DNA of 64,000 bases from Oceaniferula marina (GCF_013391475.1 NZ_JACBAZ010000001.1:392377-456376), one strand, 5' to 3'. Positions 8,759 through 19,190 are shown, numbered from the stretch's first letter. Notes: generated from the letters alone by a model not told the origin. Translations and numbers: made by a program.

Positions 8759-10054
8759 ATGCCCAAATACCCATCAGACTTTCAACGCAAAACACTGTGG
8801 AACGCCCTGACTGGGCTGGCAATCCTTGTTATCGGACTGCTCTTGTCGTGCCTTATTTGGATAACCGGCAAAGTATTCGGAGTTCTCCAACCTGTGCTTG
8901 TCCCATTGGTTGTCGCCGGTATCGTGGCCTACCTACTCGACCCTCTCGTTTCTTGGTTCCAAAAAAAGGGTCTATCTCGACTGAAGTCCGTGATTGTTGT
9001 CTTTGCATCATTTCTCATCCTGATTGGGGTCATGGCCTGGCTTGTTGTCCCCCCTATCGTTTCCCAGGTAAGCAACGAACAAAAACGCAATGAGTTGATT
9101 GAGAACACCGGAGCTGCACTTGTAAAAATCAAAGAAGTCCCCTGGGTTCACCACTGGCTGGAAAAGGCTGAAACCCAAAAGGCTCAAAATGCCCTCGACC
9201 AGGCCAATGGCGAGAACCCTCCTGCCGAGCCTGAAGCCTCTGCCGAACTGCAGTCGGATCATGGGGTTCCCTTTATGGAAACCCGAATGGCCGCGCTACT
9301 TCCTGACAACATCGTTGCGACCTCAGCAGGTTGGGTTAAAGGAGGTACAAGCAAAGTGCTTGGTTTTCTGGGGCTTGTCCTGGGATTCGCCATGATGCCG
9401 ATTTACCTCTACTATTTTCTGAAGGAAAGTTCCGGAATCAAAGCCCACTGGCACGAATACGTGCCACTCAAGGCGTCTCATTTTAAAACCGAAGTGGTTG
9501 ACACTTTGAGCGAAATCAACGGCTACCTCATTTCCTTTTTCCGAGGGCAATTGCTCGTCGCGGTGATTGACGGCATGCTCGTTGGGATCGCCCTTTGGCT
9601 GTTCGGCTTACCATACGGACTGGTCATTGGTCTCTTTATGGCCTTTGTCGGCGTTATCCCCTACATCGGCAATATCCTTTGTCTGATTCCAGCATGCATT
9701 ATTGCCTATGTGCATTTTGGACAGGAAAGTAATCAGTTTTTCCTCGGGCATAATCCATGGATTTATGTGGCCTCTGTGTGTGCGATTTTCTTTATCGTGC
9801 AGCAGATCAACTCATTGGTCACGGCTCCGAAAATTGTCGGGGATTCGGTTGGTCTCCACCCGATGACCGTTATATTTTCGATGCTTTTCTGGTCGATTCT
9901 CCTTGGAGGCTTTATCGGAGCGCTTCTTGCCGTTCCGCTGACAGCCGCGGTGAAGGTTTTATTCCGACGCTATATCTGGGAGCGGCGTATTCAGGAGTCT
10001 CCGCTAGGCGGAACCCCGCAGAAACCAGACGATGCCGAGGAAGTGAGTGCTTAA
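8759..10054 (+). CDS. AI-2E family transporter (UPF0118)
   Basis: 431 residues from the ATG at 8759 (a GTG directly precedes it). About eight hydrophobic segments follow the family layout: two at the N-terminus, one near residue 85, a long soluble insert (about 105-205), then a cluster including 'GLVIGLFMAFVGVIPYIGNI', the conserved P-Y-I-G-N motif. The C-terminal 'VGDSVGLHPMTVIFSMLFWS' is also typical. The insert contains an Ala/Glu/Pro-rich stretch. Members export autoinducer-2 or ions; the actual substrate cannot be told. Confidence 0.88.
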   Translation: MPKYPSDFQRKTLWNALTGLAILVIGLLLSCLIWITGKVFGVLQPVLVPLVVAGIVAYLLDPLVSWFQKKGLSRLKSVIVVFASFLILIGVMAWLVVPPIVSQVSNEQKRNELIENTGAALVKIKEVPWVHHWLEKAETQKAQNALDQANGENPPAEPEASAELQSDHGVPFMETRMAALLPDNIVATSAGWVKGGTSKVLGFLGLVLGFAMMPIYLYYFLKESSGIKAHWHEYVPLKASHFKTEVVDTLSEINGYLISFFRGQLLVAVIDGMLVGIALWLFGLPYGLVIGLFMAFVGVIPYIGNILCLIPACIIAYVHFGQESNQFFLGHNPWIYVASVCAIFFIVQQINSLVTAPKIVGDSVGLHPMTVIFSMLFWSILLGGFIGALLAVPLTAAVKVLFRRYIWERRIQESPLGGTPQKPDDAEEVSA

Positions 10055-10202
10055 ATCCCACTTGATCTCATAGATTATGGGCGGTGGAAGTTTTTATCAG
10101 GTTCTTTTTTTAAGGAAGAAATCGGGTCTGTTACGCTCACACACCAACAAGTCTGATGGCTTATGCCCACCGCTAAGCACGATTGAACAACCTTCAACAA
10201 CC

Positions 10203-12362
10203 ATGATTCACCGCTCGCCACTCGCTCAACTTCGTTACCTCGCCTCGATCTTTGCACTTGCGGCACTTTGTATTCTGCCAGTTTCAGCACAGTTCGATCC
10301 CTTCTCTGATGGCTTAGAGGAAAAGGAAAAAACCGAGGCGGCCTTGATTTCGGAAGTCAGCAAAGTAGCCCCAGGAGAACGGTTTTTCCTCGGAGTTCGC
10401 CTGAAACATAGCGAAGGCTGGCATTCTTACTTCAAAAACCCGGGAGGTCCGGGGCTTCCTTTGGAATTTGACTGGAAACTGCCCGAGGGGTTCAGCTTGG
10501 TAAAACTGCATTGGCCGACCCCCCATTTATACAGCAGCGCGGGAATCCAGTTTTATGTCTACGAAGGTGAATACACCCTGCTTGCTGAAATTCAGGCACC
10601 GGCAAATACTCAGGCTGGCAAGGAGATCCGTGTAGGTGTTAGCCCAACCTGGCAGCTTTGCGACGACAAAGGGTGTGATCCGCCTCAGTCAAAAGACTTG
10701 GAAATTACAATTCCACTGGCTGAAACCACAGAGAAGGATGCCGAGCAGGTTGCCTTTTTTAAAAAGGCGAGAGAAGCGCTTCCAGTCAAAAATATCCCAT
10801 GGGAGCTATCGGTAAGTGAACAAGGCGGCTCCTATATTTTCGAACTCACCCCGAATACCGAAACGCCTCAAGAGCTTACCGACCTTTATTTTATTAGCTC
10901 TGATCAACAAAGTAACGGATCCAGCGCTCAAAAATTGACGAAAAATGACGATGGGACCTACACCCTGACGGCGAGCAAGGCGAAAGAAACCGGCAATGGT
11001 GCCGAAGTCATCCACCACCCTCATTTATCAGGTATTCTCTACAATGATGCAGGGTGGAATGGTGCGGCGAAAGGATTCATCGTCGATGAACTTGAGATAA
11101 CCAAAAAACCACTGGAAGCCGCAGGTATTGGAAAGTTGCTGGGGATTCTCGGAGGAATGCTGATCGGCGGACTAATCTTAAACCTGATGCCCTGTGTGTT
11201 CCCTGTCATCGGGTTGAAAATCATGGGCTTTGCCCAGCAGGCTGGCGAAGCCAAAAGCAAAGTGGTCTTGCATGGTGTCGCTTTTGCCGCCGGCGTCTTG
11301 ATTTCCTTCTGGGTGATCGCAGGTCTCCTGCTCTCACTGCGCAATAAGGCACTGGATGGCTCGGGTGAAGATGTTGGTTGGGGGTACCAACTACAAAACC
11401 CCTTCGTCGTTCTGACTATTTTGCTGCTGATGTTCATTCTGGCACTCAATATGTTCGGGGTCTTTGAAATTGGCACCAGTGCCACAGGCGTAGGTGGAAA
11501 GCTTCAAAGCAAGCAAGGGCTGCAGGGCTCTTTTTTCAGTGGTGTTTTGGCCACGGTCGTAGCGACCCCATGTTCGGCTCCCTTTCTCGGGGCAGCCATT
11601 GGGGCAGCCTTCGCGCTACCGAATGTCCAATTCATGCTATCATTTACGGCCATGGCACTTGGTCTAGCTCTCCCCTACCTCTTTTTATCCATCTTCCCCC
11701 ACTTGGTGGAAAAACTGCCCCGCCCCGGCCCGTGGATGGAAAGCTTCAAGCAGGGAATGTCTTTTTTACTCTTTGCCACTGCTGGCTACCTGCTCTGGAT
11801 CTATGTGGCGCAAACCGGCATGGACTACATGCTGAATGTTGTGCTTGGCCTGAGCATCATCGCCATGGCCCTGTGGGTTTACGGTCGATGGAACTTACCG
11901 CACAAGAGCGGCAAAGCGCGGAATATTGCCCGGGGGCTGACACTCGCAGGTTTGGCTCTTGGTCTCTTTGCCTGCTGGCCTCCGGACACCAGTAATAAGA
12001 TCAAATGGGAGAAGTGGAGTGAAGCCAAAGTGGAACAACTCTTGGAAAACGACACCCCGGTATTTGTCGATTTCACAGCCACTTGGTGTGCCACCTGCCA
12101 AGTGAATAAAAAAACAGCCTACACCGATGAGGTCGTCGATCTCTTCAAACGTTATGGGGTGGTTGCCTTGAAGGCAGACAAAACAAGCCCGGACCCGGAA
12201 ATTGAGAAGAAACTACAGGAGCTTGGCCGCACCGCCATCCCCGTCAATGTTCTCTACATCCCTGGGGTGGAGGAACCGATCATCACTCCTGAAATTCTGA
12301 CGCCCGACTATATGAAGCGTTTGATCACCGAGAATCTGGAAAAGCCTGACAGCGCTGAATAA
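10203..12362 (+). CDS. dsbD: DsbD-type protein-disulfide reductase
   Basis: 719 residues. The ATG at 10203 opens a clean signal peptide (LASIFALAALCILPVSAQ); an ATG at 10077 would add a non-signal leader. Domain order: periplasmic N-terminal domain (with CDDKGCDPP), a transmembrane domain with the redox Cys in 'LNLMPCVFPVIGLK' and 'VVATPCSAPFLGAA', and a C-terminal thioredoxin domain with WCATCQ. Together these pass electrons from cytoplasmic thioredoxin to periplasmic substrates. The N-terminal domain resembles the DsbC/cytochrome-c-biogenesis variant more than E. coli DsbD-alpha. It ends before a terminator. Confidence 0.92.
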   Translation: MIHRSPLAQLRYLASIFALAALCILPVSAQFDPFSDGLEEKEKTEAALISEVSKVAPGERFFLGVRLKHSEGWHSYFKNPGGPGLPLEFDWKLPEGFSLVKLHWPTPHLYSSAGIQFYVYEGEYTLLAEIQAPANTQAGKEIRVGVSPTWQLCDDKGCDPPQSKDLEITIPLAETTEKDAEQVAFFKKAREALPVKNIPWELSVSEQGGSYIFELTPNTETPQELTDLYFISSDQQSNGSSAQKLTKNDDGTYTLTASKAKETGNGAEVIHHPHLSGILYNDAGWNGAAKGFIVDELEITKKPLEAAGIGKLLGILGGMLIGGLILNLMPCVFPVIGLKIMGFAQQAGEAKSKVVLHGVAFAAGVLISFWVIAGLLLSLRNKALDGSGEDVGWGYQLQNPFVVLTILLLMFILALNMFGVFEIGTSATGVGGKLQSKQGLQGSFFSGVLATVVATPCSAPFLGAAIGAAFALPNVQFMLSFTAMALGLALPYLFLSIFPHLVEKLPRPGPWMESFKQGMSFLLFATAGYLLWIYVAQTGMDYMLNVVLGLSIIAMALWVYGRWNLPHKSGKARNIARGLTLAGLALGLFACWPPDTSNKIKWEKWSEAKVEQLLENDTPVFVDFTATWCATCQVNKKTAYTDEVVDLFKRYGVVALKADKTSPDPEIEKKLQELGRTAIPVNVLYIPGVEEPIITPEILTPDYMKRLITENLEKPDSAE

Positions 12363-12440
12363 ACCGTTGCAGCGGATGCCAGATCAAGGGCGAACTCATG
12401 ATCAGAAGACGAGCTCTCCACGGCGCCGGATGAGCTTAAA

Positions 12441-12470
12441 GAGAAAGCAGCGCATGCCTCTGCTTTTTTC
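12441..12470 (+). terminator. Rho-independent terminator after dsbD
   Basis: AAAGCAG and CTGCTTT form a stem around a 9-nt loop, followed by further T residues. It lies about 80 bp past the dsbD stop and before tig. Confidence 0.7.
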
Positions 12471-12602
12471 TCGTTCCCTGTGGTGTAGATTCGGTGTCAT
12501 GGTTCTTGACTCCACCGGTCCTCCCCTCTAGCTTGCCGCACCTCGGACGCGCCATGGTGCGGTTCCCGATGCCCATTTTTAACCGATACCCATCATTTCA
12601 TT

Positions 12603-13946
12603 ATGAACATCACTGTCGAAAAACAACCAGAATGCACAGCCACCCTGCGTGCGGAATTCCCAGCTGACCACGTCTCATCCGAGCGTAAAAAAATCGTCAA
12701 AGGTTATGCTAGCCAAGCCAAGATCCCCGGATTCCGTCCCGGCAAAACTCCCGTTTCCGTGATCGAGAAGCGCTTTGGTGATGCAATCAAAGAAGAGCTT
12801 GAATCCCGACTGATCAACGATGCTTGCTCCGGTGCAGTCAAACAGGAAGAAGACCTGAAGGTGCTTCAGTTTAAAAACCCTGAGTCCATCAACCACAATG
12901 ATGACGGAACCTTTGCTTTTGTGATGCCTCTTATTCTCGCTCCCACTTTTGAGCTTCCGGAATATAAAGGAATCGAAGTCAAGCTTGCTTCAGCCGAAGC
13001 AAGCGAAGAAGAAATTCAGCGCGAACTCGATGGAGTGCTTGAGCGTTATGCGGATTACAAGGAGATTGAAGATCGGCCGTTACAGACCGACGACATCGCC
13101 GTAATCGACTTCACTTCCACACTGGAAGGCAAGCCTCTTGAGGAAGCGCTCGGAAAACCTGCAGGTATCCTTGGTGGCAAGGAAGATTACTGGGTCCGCA
13201 TTCAGGAAGACGCCTTTTTGCCAGGCTTCAGCGAACAGCTTGAAGGTGCCTCCATCGGCGACTCACGTGAAGTTACCTGTGCCGTGGGCGACGACTTCCC
13301 CTTGGAAGATATTCAGGGTAAAGAGCTTGTCTTTGCTGTCACCGTCAAAGGCATCAAGGAGCAAAACCTACCTGAACTGGACGATGCTTTTGTTGCCGAC
13401 ACCCTGCAATTTGGTGAAGGCAAAACTGTGGATGACCTCAAGGAGCTCATCTCTGATCAGGTGAAGATGCAAAAAGAACGCCAGATCGAAGAAAGCAAGG
13501 TCAACCAAATCGTCGAGCAACTGATCGAACGTGTGGACTTCGAACTGCCCCAAGAGTTGGTCACAGCCGAAGCTCAGGGCAGCGCCGATGACATGGTCGC
13601 CCGTGGCGCCCAGGCTGGTCTGAGTGATGAAGAAATTGAAGCACAACAAGCTGATATTATCGCCACCGCTCAAATCCAGGCACGCAACAATCTCAAGACG
13701 AACTTTATCCTACAGGAAATTGCAGCCGCAGAAGACATCAGTGTCAGCGAGCAAGACCTGCTCCAGAGAATCTCCGCCATGGCCCAGCAAGAGAAGAAGC
13801 CCGTCAAGTCCTTCATCCGCGAGTTGCAGAAGTCAGGTCGCATCAACGGTCTGCAAAATTCAATGCTGATAGGAAAAGCAATCGACTTCCTGGTGGAAAA
13901 TGCTCAGATTGAAGAACTGGCGAACGAAGAAGAAGCTGAGGCTTAA
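12603..13946 (+). CDS. tig: Trigger factor, ribosome-associated chaperone/PPIase
   Basis: 447 residues, the normal size. The N-terminal ribosome-binding signature '[11 protein letters not shown]' is present at about residues 41-51. A central FKBP-type domain (about 155-240, '[15 protein letters not shown]', '[19 protein letters not shown]') and the helical C-terminal arms follow. It binds near the ribosome exit tunnel and holds nascent chains. The next genes are clpP and clpX, the standard tig-clpP-clpX order. The acidic tail ends in [11 protein letters not shown]. No clear Shine-Dalgarno sequence precedes the ATG. Confidence 0.97.
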   Translation: MNITVEKQPECTATLRAEFPADHVSSERKKIVKGYASQAKIPGFRPGKTPVSVIEKRFGDAIKEELESRLINDACSGAVKQEEDLKVLQFKNPESINHNDDGTFAFVMPLILAPTFELPEYKGIEVKLASAEASEEEIQRELDGVLERYADYKEIEDRPLQTDDIAVIDFTSTLEGKPLEEALGKPAGILGGKEDYWVRIQEDAFLPGFSEQLEGASIGDSREVTCAVGDDFPLEDIQGKELVFAVTVKGIKEQNLPELDDAFVADTLQFGEGKTVDDLKELISDQVKMQKERQIEESKVNQIVEQLIERVDFELPQELVTAEAQGSADDMVARGAQAGLSDEEIEAQQADIIATAQIQARNNLKTNFILQEIAAAEDISVSEQDLLQRISAMAQQEKKPVKSFIRELQKSGRINGLQNSMLIGKAIDFLVENAQIEELANEEEAEA

Positions 13947-14011
13947 TCAGCCGGTTTTTTCCTTTGTCCCGGTCATTCACCATTTATCCATTAACTCATT
14001 TGCAACTATCC

Positions 14012-14656
14012 ATGGATTCAAATCCTCAAAACAACTACTACATCCCCACCGTCATCGAGTCCGATGGCCGTGGGGAACGCGCCTTTGATATCTACTCCCG
14101 CCTGCTAAAGGATAGGATCATTTTCATTGGCACCGGCATCGATGATGGCGTCGCGAACTCCGTGATCGCCCAATTGCTGTTCCTGCAGATGCAGGATCCC
14201 AAAAAAGATATTCATATCTACATCAACTCCCCAGGTGGCTCGGTGACAGCAGGACTTGCTATTTACGACACCATGCAATTCCTGACCTGCGATGTGAACA
14301 CCTACTGTATCGGTATCGCAGCATCCATGGGAGCCGTTTTGTTGACTGCCGGGACCAATGGTAAACGCTTCTGCCTGCCAAATTCCCACGTCATGATTCA
14401 CCAGGTGTCCGGTGGAGCCCAGGGAACGGCAGCGGATGTCGAGCGAACCTTCGGATTCATGATTGATCTGAAAAAGCGTCTCAACACCATCCTTTCGAAG
14501 CATACCGGCAAAACCGAGAAGCAAATTGAAAAAGATGCCGATCGAGATAATTACATGTCCGGCAAGGAAGCTACAGCCTATGGCTTAGTAGATAAGGTGC
14601 TGGAAAATCGCAAGGAACTCCCCGACGGAGCATCCTCCGATGACGCAAAAAAGTAA
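14012..14656 (+). CDS. clpP: ATP-dependent Clp protease proteolytic subunit
   Basis: 214 residues from the ATG at 14012. The catalytic Ser is at 105 in [11 protein letters not shown], the His at 130 in VMIHQVSGG, and the Asp lies in the DRDNYMS region. The '[19 protein letters not shown]' oxyanion-loop motif is intact. A TTG 48 bp upstream would give a longer, unneeded N-terminus. It forms tetradecamers with ClpX or ClpA for protein degradation. A strong terminator separates it from clpX, so clpX likely has its own promoter or depends on read-through. Confidence 0.97.
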   Translation: MDSNPQNNYYIPTVIESDGRGERAFDIYSRLLKDRIIFIGTGIDDGVANSVIAQLLFLQMQDPKKDIHIYINSPGGSVTAGLAIYDTMQFLTCDVNTYCIGIAASMGAVLLTAGTNGKRFCLPNSHVMIHQVSGGAQGTAADVERTFGFMIDLKKRLNTILSKHTGKTEKQIEKDADRDNYMSGKEATAYGLVDKVLENRKELPDGASSDDAKK

Positions 14657-14684
14657 GACAAACGCTCTGATTTAAGCTATCATC

Positions 14685-14726
14685 GGGGTGTCCGGCAGAA
14701 TCCATCTGTCTGACACCCCGTTTTTT
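14685..14726 (+). terminator. Rho-independent terminator between clpP and clpX
   Basis: GGGGTGTC pairs with GACACCCC, with an inner CAGA/TCTG helix, followed by G and six T. The stem is strong and sits 28 bp after the clpP stop. Confidence 0.85.
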
Positions 14727-14829
14727 GGCAAAGTCCATTTCTGGATGTTCAAAAGTCATTTCCCCGCCGCACACATTTCAACATCGATCTCCCTACACCT
14801 CGCCCAATCTATTCTTCATCAAACTCATC

Positions 14830-16101
14830 ATGGCACGTTCAACCAATCTCACCATGTGCTCCTTCTGTGGCAAAAGTCACTCAGAAGTGAAAAAGCTAAT
14901 TGCCGGCCCCGCTGTTTATATCTGTAACGAATGCATCGAAGTTTGTTCTTCGATCATGGAAAAAGAACTCAGCCAAGCCAAAAGCTCCTTTCCTGAGGCT
15001 AGTATTGACCAAAATACCATCCTGACCCCCGCCGAGATCTCCGCCAAGCTCGACGATCATGTCATCGGTCAGGAAACAGCCAAAAAAGTCCTTTCCGTCG
15101 CTGTCTACAATCATTACATGCGACTCGGACAAGGGCAAATCGACACCGCTCCCGAATTCTCAGAGGTCGACATCGAAAAATCCAATATTCTGATGCTTGG
15201 GCCAACCGGATCAGGCAAAACTCTGCTGGCCCGCACTCTGGCAAAGGTGCTCGATGTTCCCTTTACCATCGTAGACGCCACCACCCTCACGGAGGCTGGT
15301 TATGTAGGCGATGACGTAGAAAACATCATCCTGCGCCTACTTCAAACAGCTGACTTTGATGTCGAAAGAGCTGAGCGAGGTATTATCTACGTTGATGAAA
15401 TCGATAAAATCGGTCGAACCACCCAGAATGTTTCCATTACCCGCGATGTCTCGGGTGAAGGCGTTCAGCAAGCGCTGTTGAAAATCCTCGAAGGAACCGT
15501 CTGTAACGTCCCGCCACAAGGTGGACGCAAACACCCGCAGCAGGAATATATCCAGGTCAACACCGAGAAGATTCTTTTCGTCTGCGGTGGTGCCTTTGTC
15601 GGGATAGACGACATCATCAGCCGTCGACTCGGGAAACACGTTCTCGGATTCCATGAGGAAGGAGAATCCGCAGATCAAGTCAACGACGCTGAGCGTTTGC
15701 TCGAAAAAGCAGAGCCTGAGGACCTGCTGCACTTTGGCCTGATCCCGGAATTCATCGGCCGCTTGCCAATTATTTCATCGCTTCGCCAGTTGACGACAGA
15801 TGAGCTTATCGAGATTCTTACCCAACCAAAGAACGCCTTGATCAAGCAGTATACAAAACTGCTCGCCATGAGCGGAGTGAAACTCAAAGTCACCAAAGAC
15901 GGATTGCACGCACTCGCAGAAGAAGCCCTGAAACGAGGAACCGGAGCTCGCGCACTGCGGTCTATTTTTGAGAAAATCATGCTCGATGTGATGTATGAAG
16001 TCCCCAGCCGGAACAACATCGCCTCAGTCACCATTAACCGTGGCGTCGTCGAAGGTAAACGCGCGCCCATAATGCGTAAAAAACGAGCCGATGCTGCTTA
16101 A
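14830..16101 (+). CDS. clpX: Clp protease ATP-binding subunit ClpX
   Basis: 423 residues from the ATG at 14830. An ATG at 14725 would add 35 unrelated residues and overlaps the terminator. The N-terminal zinc finger uses C10, C13, C32 and C35. Walker A (GPTGSGKT), Walker B (IIYVDEID), the pore-loop 'GYVGDDVE' and sensor-2 '[11 protein letters not shown]' are all present. It unfolds substrates and feeds them to ClpP. It ends 48 bp before a bidirectional terminator shared with the convergent SHD1-like gene. Confidence 0.97.
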   Translation: MARSTNLTMCSFCGKSHSEVKKLIAGPAVYICNECIEVCSSIMEKELSQAKSSFPEASIDQNTILTPAEISAKLDDHVIGQETAKKVLSVAVYNHYMRLGQGQIDTAPEFSEVDIEKSNILMLGPTGSGKTLLARTLAKVLDVPFTIVDATTLTEAGYVGDDVENIILRLLQTADFDVERAERGIIYVDEIDKIGRTTQNVSITRDVSGEGVQQALLKILEGTVCNVPPQGGRKHPQQEYIQVNTEKILFVCGGAFVGIDDIISRRLGKHVLGFHEEGESADQVNDAERLLEKAEPEDLLHFGLIPEFIGRLPIISSLRQLTTDELIEILTQPKNALIKQYTKLLAMSGVKLKVTKDGLHALAEEALKRGTGARALRSIFEKIMLDVMYEVPSRNNIASVTINRGVVEGKRAPIMRKKRADAA

Positions 16102-16149
16102 GTGGGGCGGGCTCGTCTCCCACTTCCTTTTGGCGAATCAAAAAGCCAA

Positions 16150-16190
16150 CAAAAAATTGCCACTCCCGAGCTGGGAATGGCAATTTTTTT
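16150..16190. terminator. Bidirectional terminator between clpX and the SHD1-like gene
   Basis: AAAAATTGCCA, one mismatch, TCCC pairs with GGGA, ATGGCAATTTTT around a 4-nt loop. A-run on one side and T-run on the other allow termination on both strands. Its placement just 26 bp beyond 16216 suggests the minus-strand gene originally ended at 16216, not at the TGA at 16450. Confidence 0.85.
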
Positions 16191-16215
16191 ATGAGTGTGA
16201 TCGTTGTCTGACCGA

Positions 16216-16449
16216 TTAGTCGGATGAGGCAACGCGGGTGATTTTCTTTTCTTTGTGAATCTTTAACACGCTAGGCGTGTTGGCAACGGTTTTGATCACC
16301 TTGTCATCAAGGACAACCTCTACCGCAATGCCAATAACGTGATCGATCCGGCGACCACCTTCAGAGAAACCGTTCTGGACATAATAGATATCTTTTTGAC
16401 GACCGTCAAAAAGGCCGGGGAGGTCCAAATCCCCGTCATCGATGCTACA
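16216..16449 (-). pseudogene. Open-frame tail of the SHD1-like gene beyond an in-frame TGA
   Basis: After the TGA at 16450-16452 the same frame stays open for 77 codons to a TAA at 16216, just before the terminator. The translated tail starts CSIDDGD and continues with coding-like sequence (DIYYVQNGFSEGG, VIGIAVEVVLDDKVIKTV). It reads as the natural end of a beta-rich domain. A start here would need an internal TTG at 16428. The simplest reading is a recent nonsense change (for example GGA to TGA in a Gly run) or a sequencing error. Read-through is possible but unproven. Confidence 0.6.
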
Positions 16450-17058
16450 TCATCCACCGCCGCCGCCACTTGGGACTGGTGGGGCTGTTCCTTTTTTACT
16501 GGCTCGGACAATATCAATCTTGGCCGTTTGTAAGGTGCTGGTGTCCTGACCGTAAATTTTATCAAACACAAGAACACCTTTGGCTACCTGCGGCGTATGC
16601 TTGGGACCTCCCGGTTTGAGAGTGCCCACGCAATAATAGTAATGATAACGCAACTCCAATTCCTCAACCGGTGTTTTGCTCCTATTGTAAACCGTGATGT
16701 CAAAGTAGGTAGGAACGGCTGAAGTCCGAACCAAACCTTCCTTGCTGCGAATCGACTTTTCCTTAATCTCCTTGAATGAGACGCTGACGTCTTTGCTCAC
16801 TGCCAAGGTGTCCTGGTTGTCGAGCACGTATTTCTGGTCATCATCAGACAGCAGGTCGATATTGAATCGCTTCTCATTGCCTGAGGCGAGCCTCACTGTG
16901 ACAACTTTACTCTTACTGTCATAGCCGGTCAGCAGACCGCTGAATGACTTGTCTTTGCTAGCGCTTCGGAATGTCCGCTCTTCAAGGGCCTGACCGGGTA
17001 GGATCAAGGCCGCGAGCGATAACATACACAAACATCGCTTTTTTAGTGTGTATTTCAT
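16450..17058 (-). CDS. SHD1-like secreted protein, interrupted by TGA
   Basis: 202 residues from the ATG at 17058, which opens a signal peptide (LCMLSLAALILPGQA). The N-terminal 60 mature residues resemble the SLA1-homology (SHD1) fold common in Verrucomicrobiota and Planctomycetota secreted proteins: RTFRSASKDKSFSGLL then VTVRLASGNEKRF and a DLLSDDDQKYV end. The middle is a beta-sandwich-like region (YFDITVYNRSKTPVEELELRY). The frame stops at TGA right after SGGGGG, yet continues open afterwards to 16216. The function is unknown. Confidence 0.65.
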   Translation of the reverse strand: MKYTLKKRCLCMLSLAALILPGQALEERTFRSASKDKSFSGLLTGYDSKSKVVTVRLASGNEKRFNIDLLSDDDQKYVLDNQDTLAVSKDVSVSFKEIKEKSIRSKEGLVRTSAVPTYFDITVYNRSKTPVEELELRYHYYYCVGTLKPGGPKHTPQVAKGVLVFDKIYGQDTSTLQTAKIDIVRASKKGTAPPVPSGGGGG

Positions 17059-17375
17059 AGGTGTATGAAGAATATTGCAGCAATCTATCAAATCCGACAA
17101 GGTGTTTTTTATGGTTTAAAAAAAATACCAGTTCATCTGGAGGATGAAGCGGGTCCAAAAATGCACCTGCTTGTTACTATTGACCATAGGGCATAGCGTC
17201 TAGTTTGTGTCAGGCATGAAGCGATGATTCCCACAACCCAATGAATTCGTGCAATTAATCACAGGGCCTCGCCCGTTCATTTGATCGAGGATTTTTCATG
17301 CTGTGGCGAGCCAAAAGCTTCGTAAAATTTATCTCCAGTCGACACATCCTCCTTGCATGAATAGAGGCAGGCGAT
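17059..17375. other. 317-bp divergent intergenic region
   Basis: Lies between the divergent SHD1-like gene and the transaldolase gene. It must contain both promoters. I see an A-rich stretch near 17117-17128 but no confident -35/-10 pair, repeat or hairpin. Confidence 0.5.
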
Positions 17376-18359
17376 ATGAATGCCTCTGTCATGAGCACCG
17401 CTAATCATCTCGACCAACTTAAGCAGTTCACCACCGTCGTTGCCGACACCGGTGATTTCGCCAGCATGGAGGAATACCAGCCACAGGATGCGACCACCAA
17501 CCCATCACTTATCCTTCAAGCGGCATCCAAACCGGAATATCGTCCCCTCGTAGAACAAGCCATTTCCGAACATCAATCATCGGAACTGAAGGGCAGTGCT
17601 CTGGTTGAAAGCGTTATCGACCGGATCCTCATCCTCTTTGGGGTGGAAATTCTCAAGATTGTGCCAGGTCGGGTTTCAACCGAGGTCGATGCCAGACTCT
17701 CTTTTGATACAGAAGGAACCGTCGAAAAAGCGAGACAGTTGATTGACCTATATGAAAAAGAAGGCGTCAGCCGAGAGCGGATCCTCATTAAAATTGCAGC
17801 TACCTGGGAGGGTATCCGAGCTGCTGAAGAACTCGAAAAAGATGGCATTCACTGTAACCTCACCCTTCTTTTCTCTTTTGCCCAGGCTGTCGCATGTGCC
17901 GAAGCCGGCGTTCAGCTCATTTCACCATTTGTTGGCCGTATTTACGACTGGTATAAAAACAAAACAGGGATCGACTACCAAGGCGGCGATGATCCGGGAG
18001 TGCAATCCGTGCAGAAAATCTACAACTACTATAAAAAATTCGGCTATCAAACAGAAGTGATGGGAGCCTCTTTCCGCAATACGTCTCAGATTACAGGCTT
18101 GGCAGGCTGCGACCTCCTCACCATCAGCCCCAGATTACTTCAAACGCTTCAAGATACAGAAGGCGAGCTCAAGGCCAAGTTGACACCTGAATCGGCAGCA
18201 GTGTCAGACTTGGGAAAAATCACCCTCGACGAAAAAGCCTTTCGCTTCATGTTTAACGAAGACGCCATGGCTACGGAGAAAACGGCCGAAGGGATTCGGA
18301 GCTTTTCAGCGGATATCGTCAAATTGGAAGAGCTCATTCAGAGCTTACTGACTAAGTAA
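17376..18359 (+). CDS. tal: Transaldolase
   Basis: 327 residues. The subfamily-1 (TalB-like) signature '[20 protein letters not shown]' followed by ATTNPSL is close to the E. coli enzyme. The Schiff-base lysine is in [12 protein letters not shown], and '[20 protein letters not shown]' is conserved. It moves a dihydroxyacetone unit between sugar phosphates in the pentose phosphate pathway. An alternative ATG at 17391 is possible. AGAGGCAGG just upstream of 17376 is one of the few purine-rich start leaders in the window. A terminator follows. Confidence 0.96.
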   Translation: MNASVMSTANHLDQLKQFTTVVADTGDFASMEEYQPQDATTNPSLILQAASKPEYRPLVEQAISEHQSSELKGSALVESVIDRILILFGVEILKIVPGRVSTEVDARLSFDTEGTVEKARQLIDLYEKEGVSRERILIKIAATWEGIRAAEELEKDGIHCNLTLLFSFAQAVACAEAGVQLISPFVGRIYDWYKNKTGIDYQGGDDPGVQSVQKIYNYYKKFGYQTEVMGASFRNTSQITGLAGCDLLTISPRLLQTLQDTEGELKAKLTPESAAVSDLGKITLDEKAFRFMFNEDAMATEKTAEGIRSFSADIVKLEELIQSLLTK

Positions 18360-18386
18360 TCCACAATACACCCGTCTCACATTACA

Positions 18387-18424
18387 ACGCCCGATCTGGA
18401 TCAAGCCCAGATCGGGCGTTTTGC
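18387..18424 (+). terminator. Rho-independent terminator after tal
   Basis: CGCCCGATCTGG and CCAGATCGGGCG form a 12-bp stem with a short loop, followed by TTTT. It is 29 bp past the stop. Confidence 0.85.
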
Positions 18425-18545
18425 CTATTAGCGCATGGATTAGCTTCGCGAAAGGATAAAGACTTAGCATATGATCTGAAAAAAACTGCGTCATTTGCCG
18501 GATTCAGTATTGCAAATGCCCAGATGCAGGTCTACAGCCACCCGC

Positions 18546-18980
18546 ATGTCCAAGGAAACCACTCTGATTCTACTCAAGCCTGATGCCATTGAGAAAAATA
18601 TCGTCGGCCTGGTCCTCTCTCGTTTTCAAGAGATTGGCTTCAGCATTCACGGTATTAAAATGATGCAACTTTCAGAAGAGCTGTTGGCTGAACACTACTC
18701 CCATATTGCTGACCAGCCGTTTTTCCCTAATATCGTCAAATTCATGACCAGCACCCCCGTCATCGCCATTGCTTTCGAAGGTGAGAACGCCATTCGTCGT
18801 GCACGGGAACTGATGGGACCAACCAACTCCTTGGAAGCCCCCGCAGGAACCATCCGAGGAAACTACGGGCAGGACATGATGGTTAACGTGTGCCACGCCT
18901 CCGACGGACCGGAAGCCGCACAGGTTGAGTTGAAGCGCTTTTTCTCAAAAGACGAGTTGTTTACCTTCCCAGCTAAGTAG
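18546..18980 (+). CDS. ndk: Nucleoside diphosphate kinase
   Basis: 144 residues from the ATG at 18546, the normal family length; an upstream start at 18495 would add 17 unrelated residues. The phosphohistidine is His117 in NVCHASD. KPDAIEKNIVG and RGNYGQD motifs are present, although the usual RG(D/T)xx stretch reads TIRGNYGQD. It equalises NTP pools by transferring the gamma phosphate. It stands alone between two terminators. Confidence 0.96.
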   Translation: MSKETTLILLKPDAIEKNIVGLVLSRFQEIGFSIHGIKMMQLSEELLAEHYSHIADQPFFPNIVKFMTSTPVIAIAFEGENAIRRARELMGPTNSLEAPAGTIRGNYGQDMMVNVCHASDGPEAAQVELKRFFSKDELFTFPAK

Positions 18981-19003
18981 GCTTCCCCCTATCCCTTTCC
19001 CCC

Positions 19004-19042
19004 AAAAGGAGCCGCCCGATTTCATCGGGCGGCTCCTTTTTT
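19004..19042 (+). terminator. Rho-independent terminator after ndk
   Basis: GGAGCCGCCCGAT and ATCGGGCGGCTCC form a perfect 13-bp stem with a 3-nt loop, followed by six T. Confidence 0.9.
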
Positions 19043-19190
19043 ATAGAAGGGGATCCAGGATTTGCTCTAGCTCAGCACGGCGCTGAGCATTCTATGCCAT
19101 AGCTTACGCATAAATTCATATTATGGAATTCAGACCTTGCCAGTCGACACTCCAACAACTAATAATCGGCCAGCCAACGCTATATTTTTT

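Noticed and set aside
10077-10202. Upstream start for DsbD
   Set aside because: It would bury the signal peptide 42 residues inside the protein.
14725-14829. Longer N-terminus for ClpX
   Set aside because: Overlaps the clpP terminator and adds residues absent from the family; the ATG at 14830 begins directly before the zinc finger.
16392-16413. SECIS-like hairpin for selenocysteine at the in-frame TGA
   Set aside because: The loop is about 45 nt from the TGA, farther than bacterial SECIS elements usually are, and the TGA follows a Gly run with no redox context.
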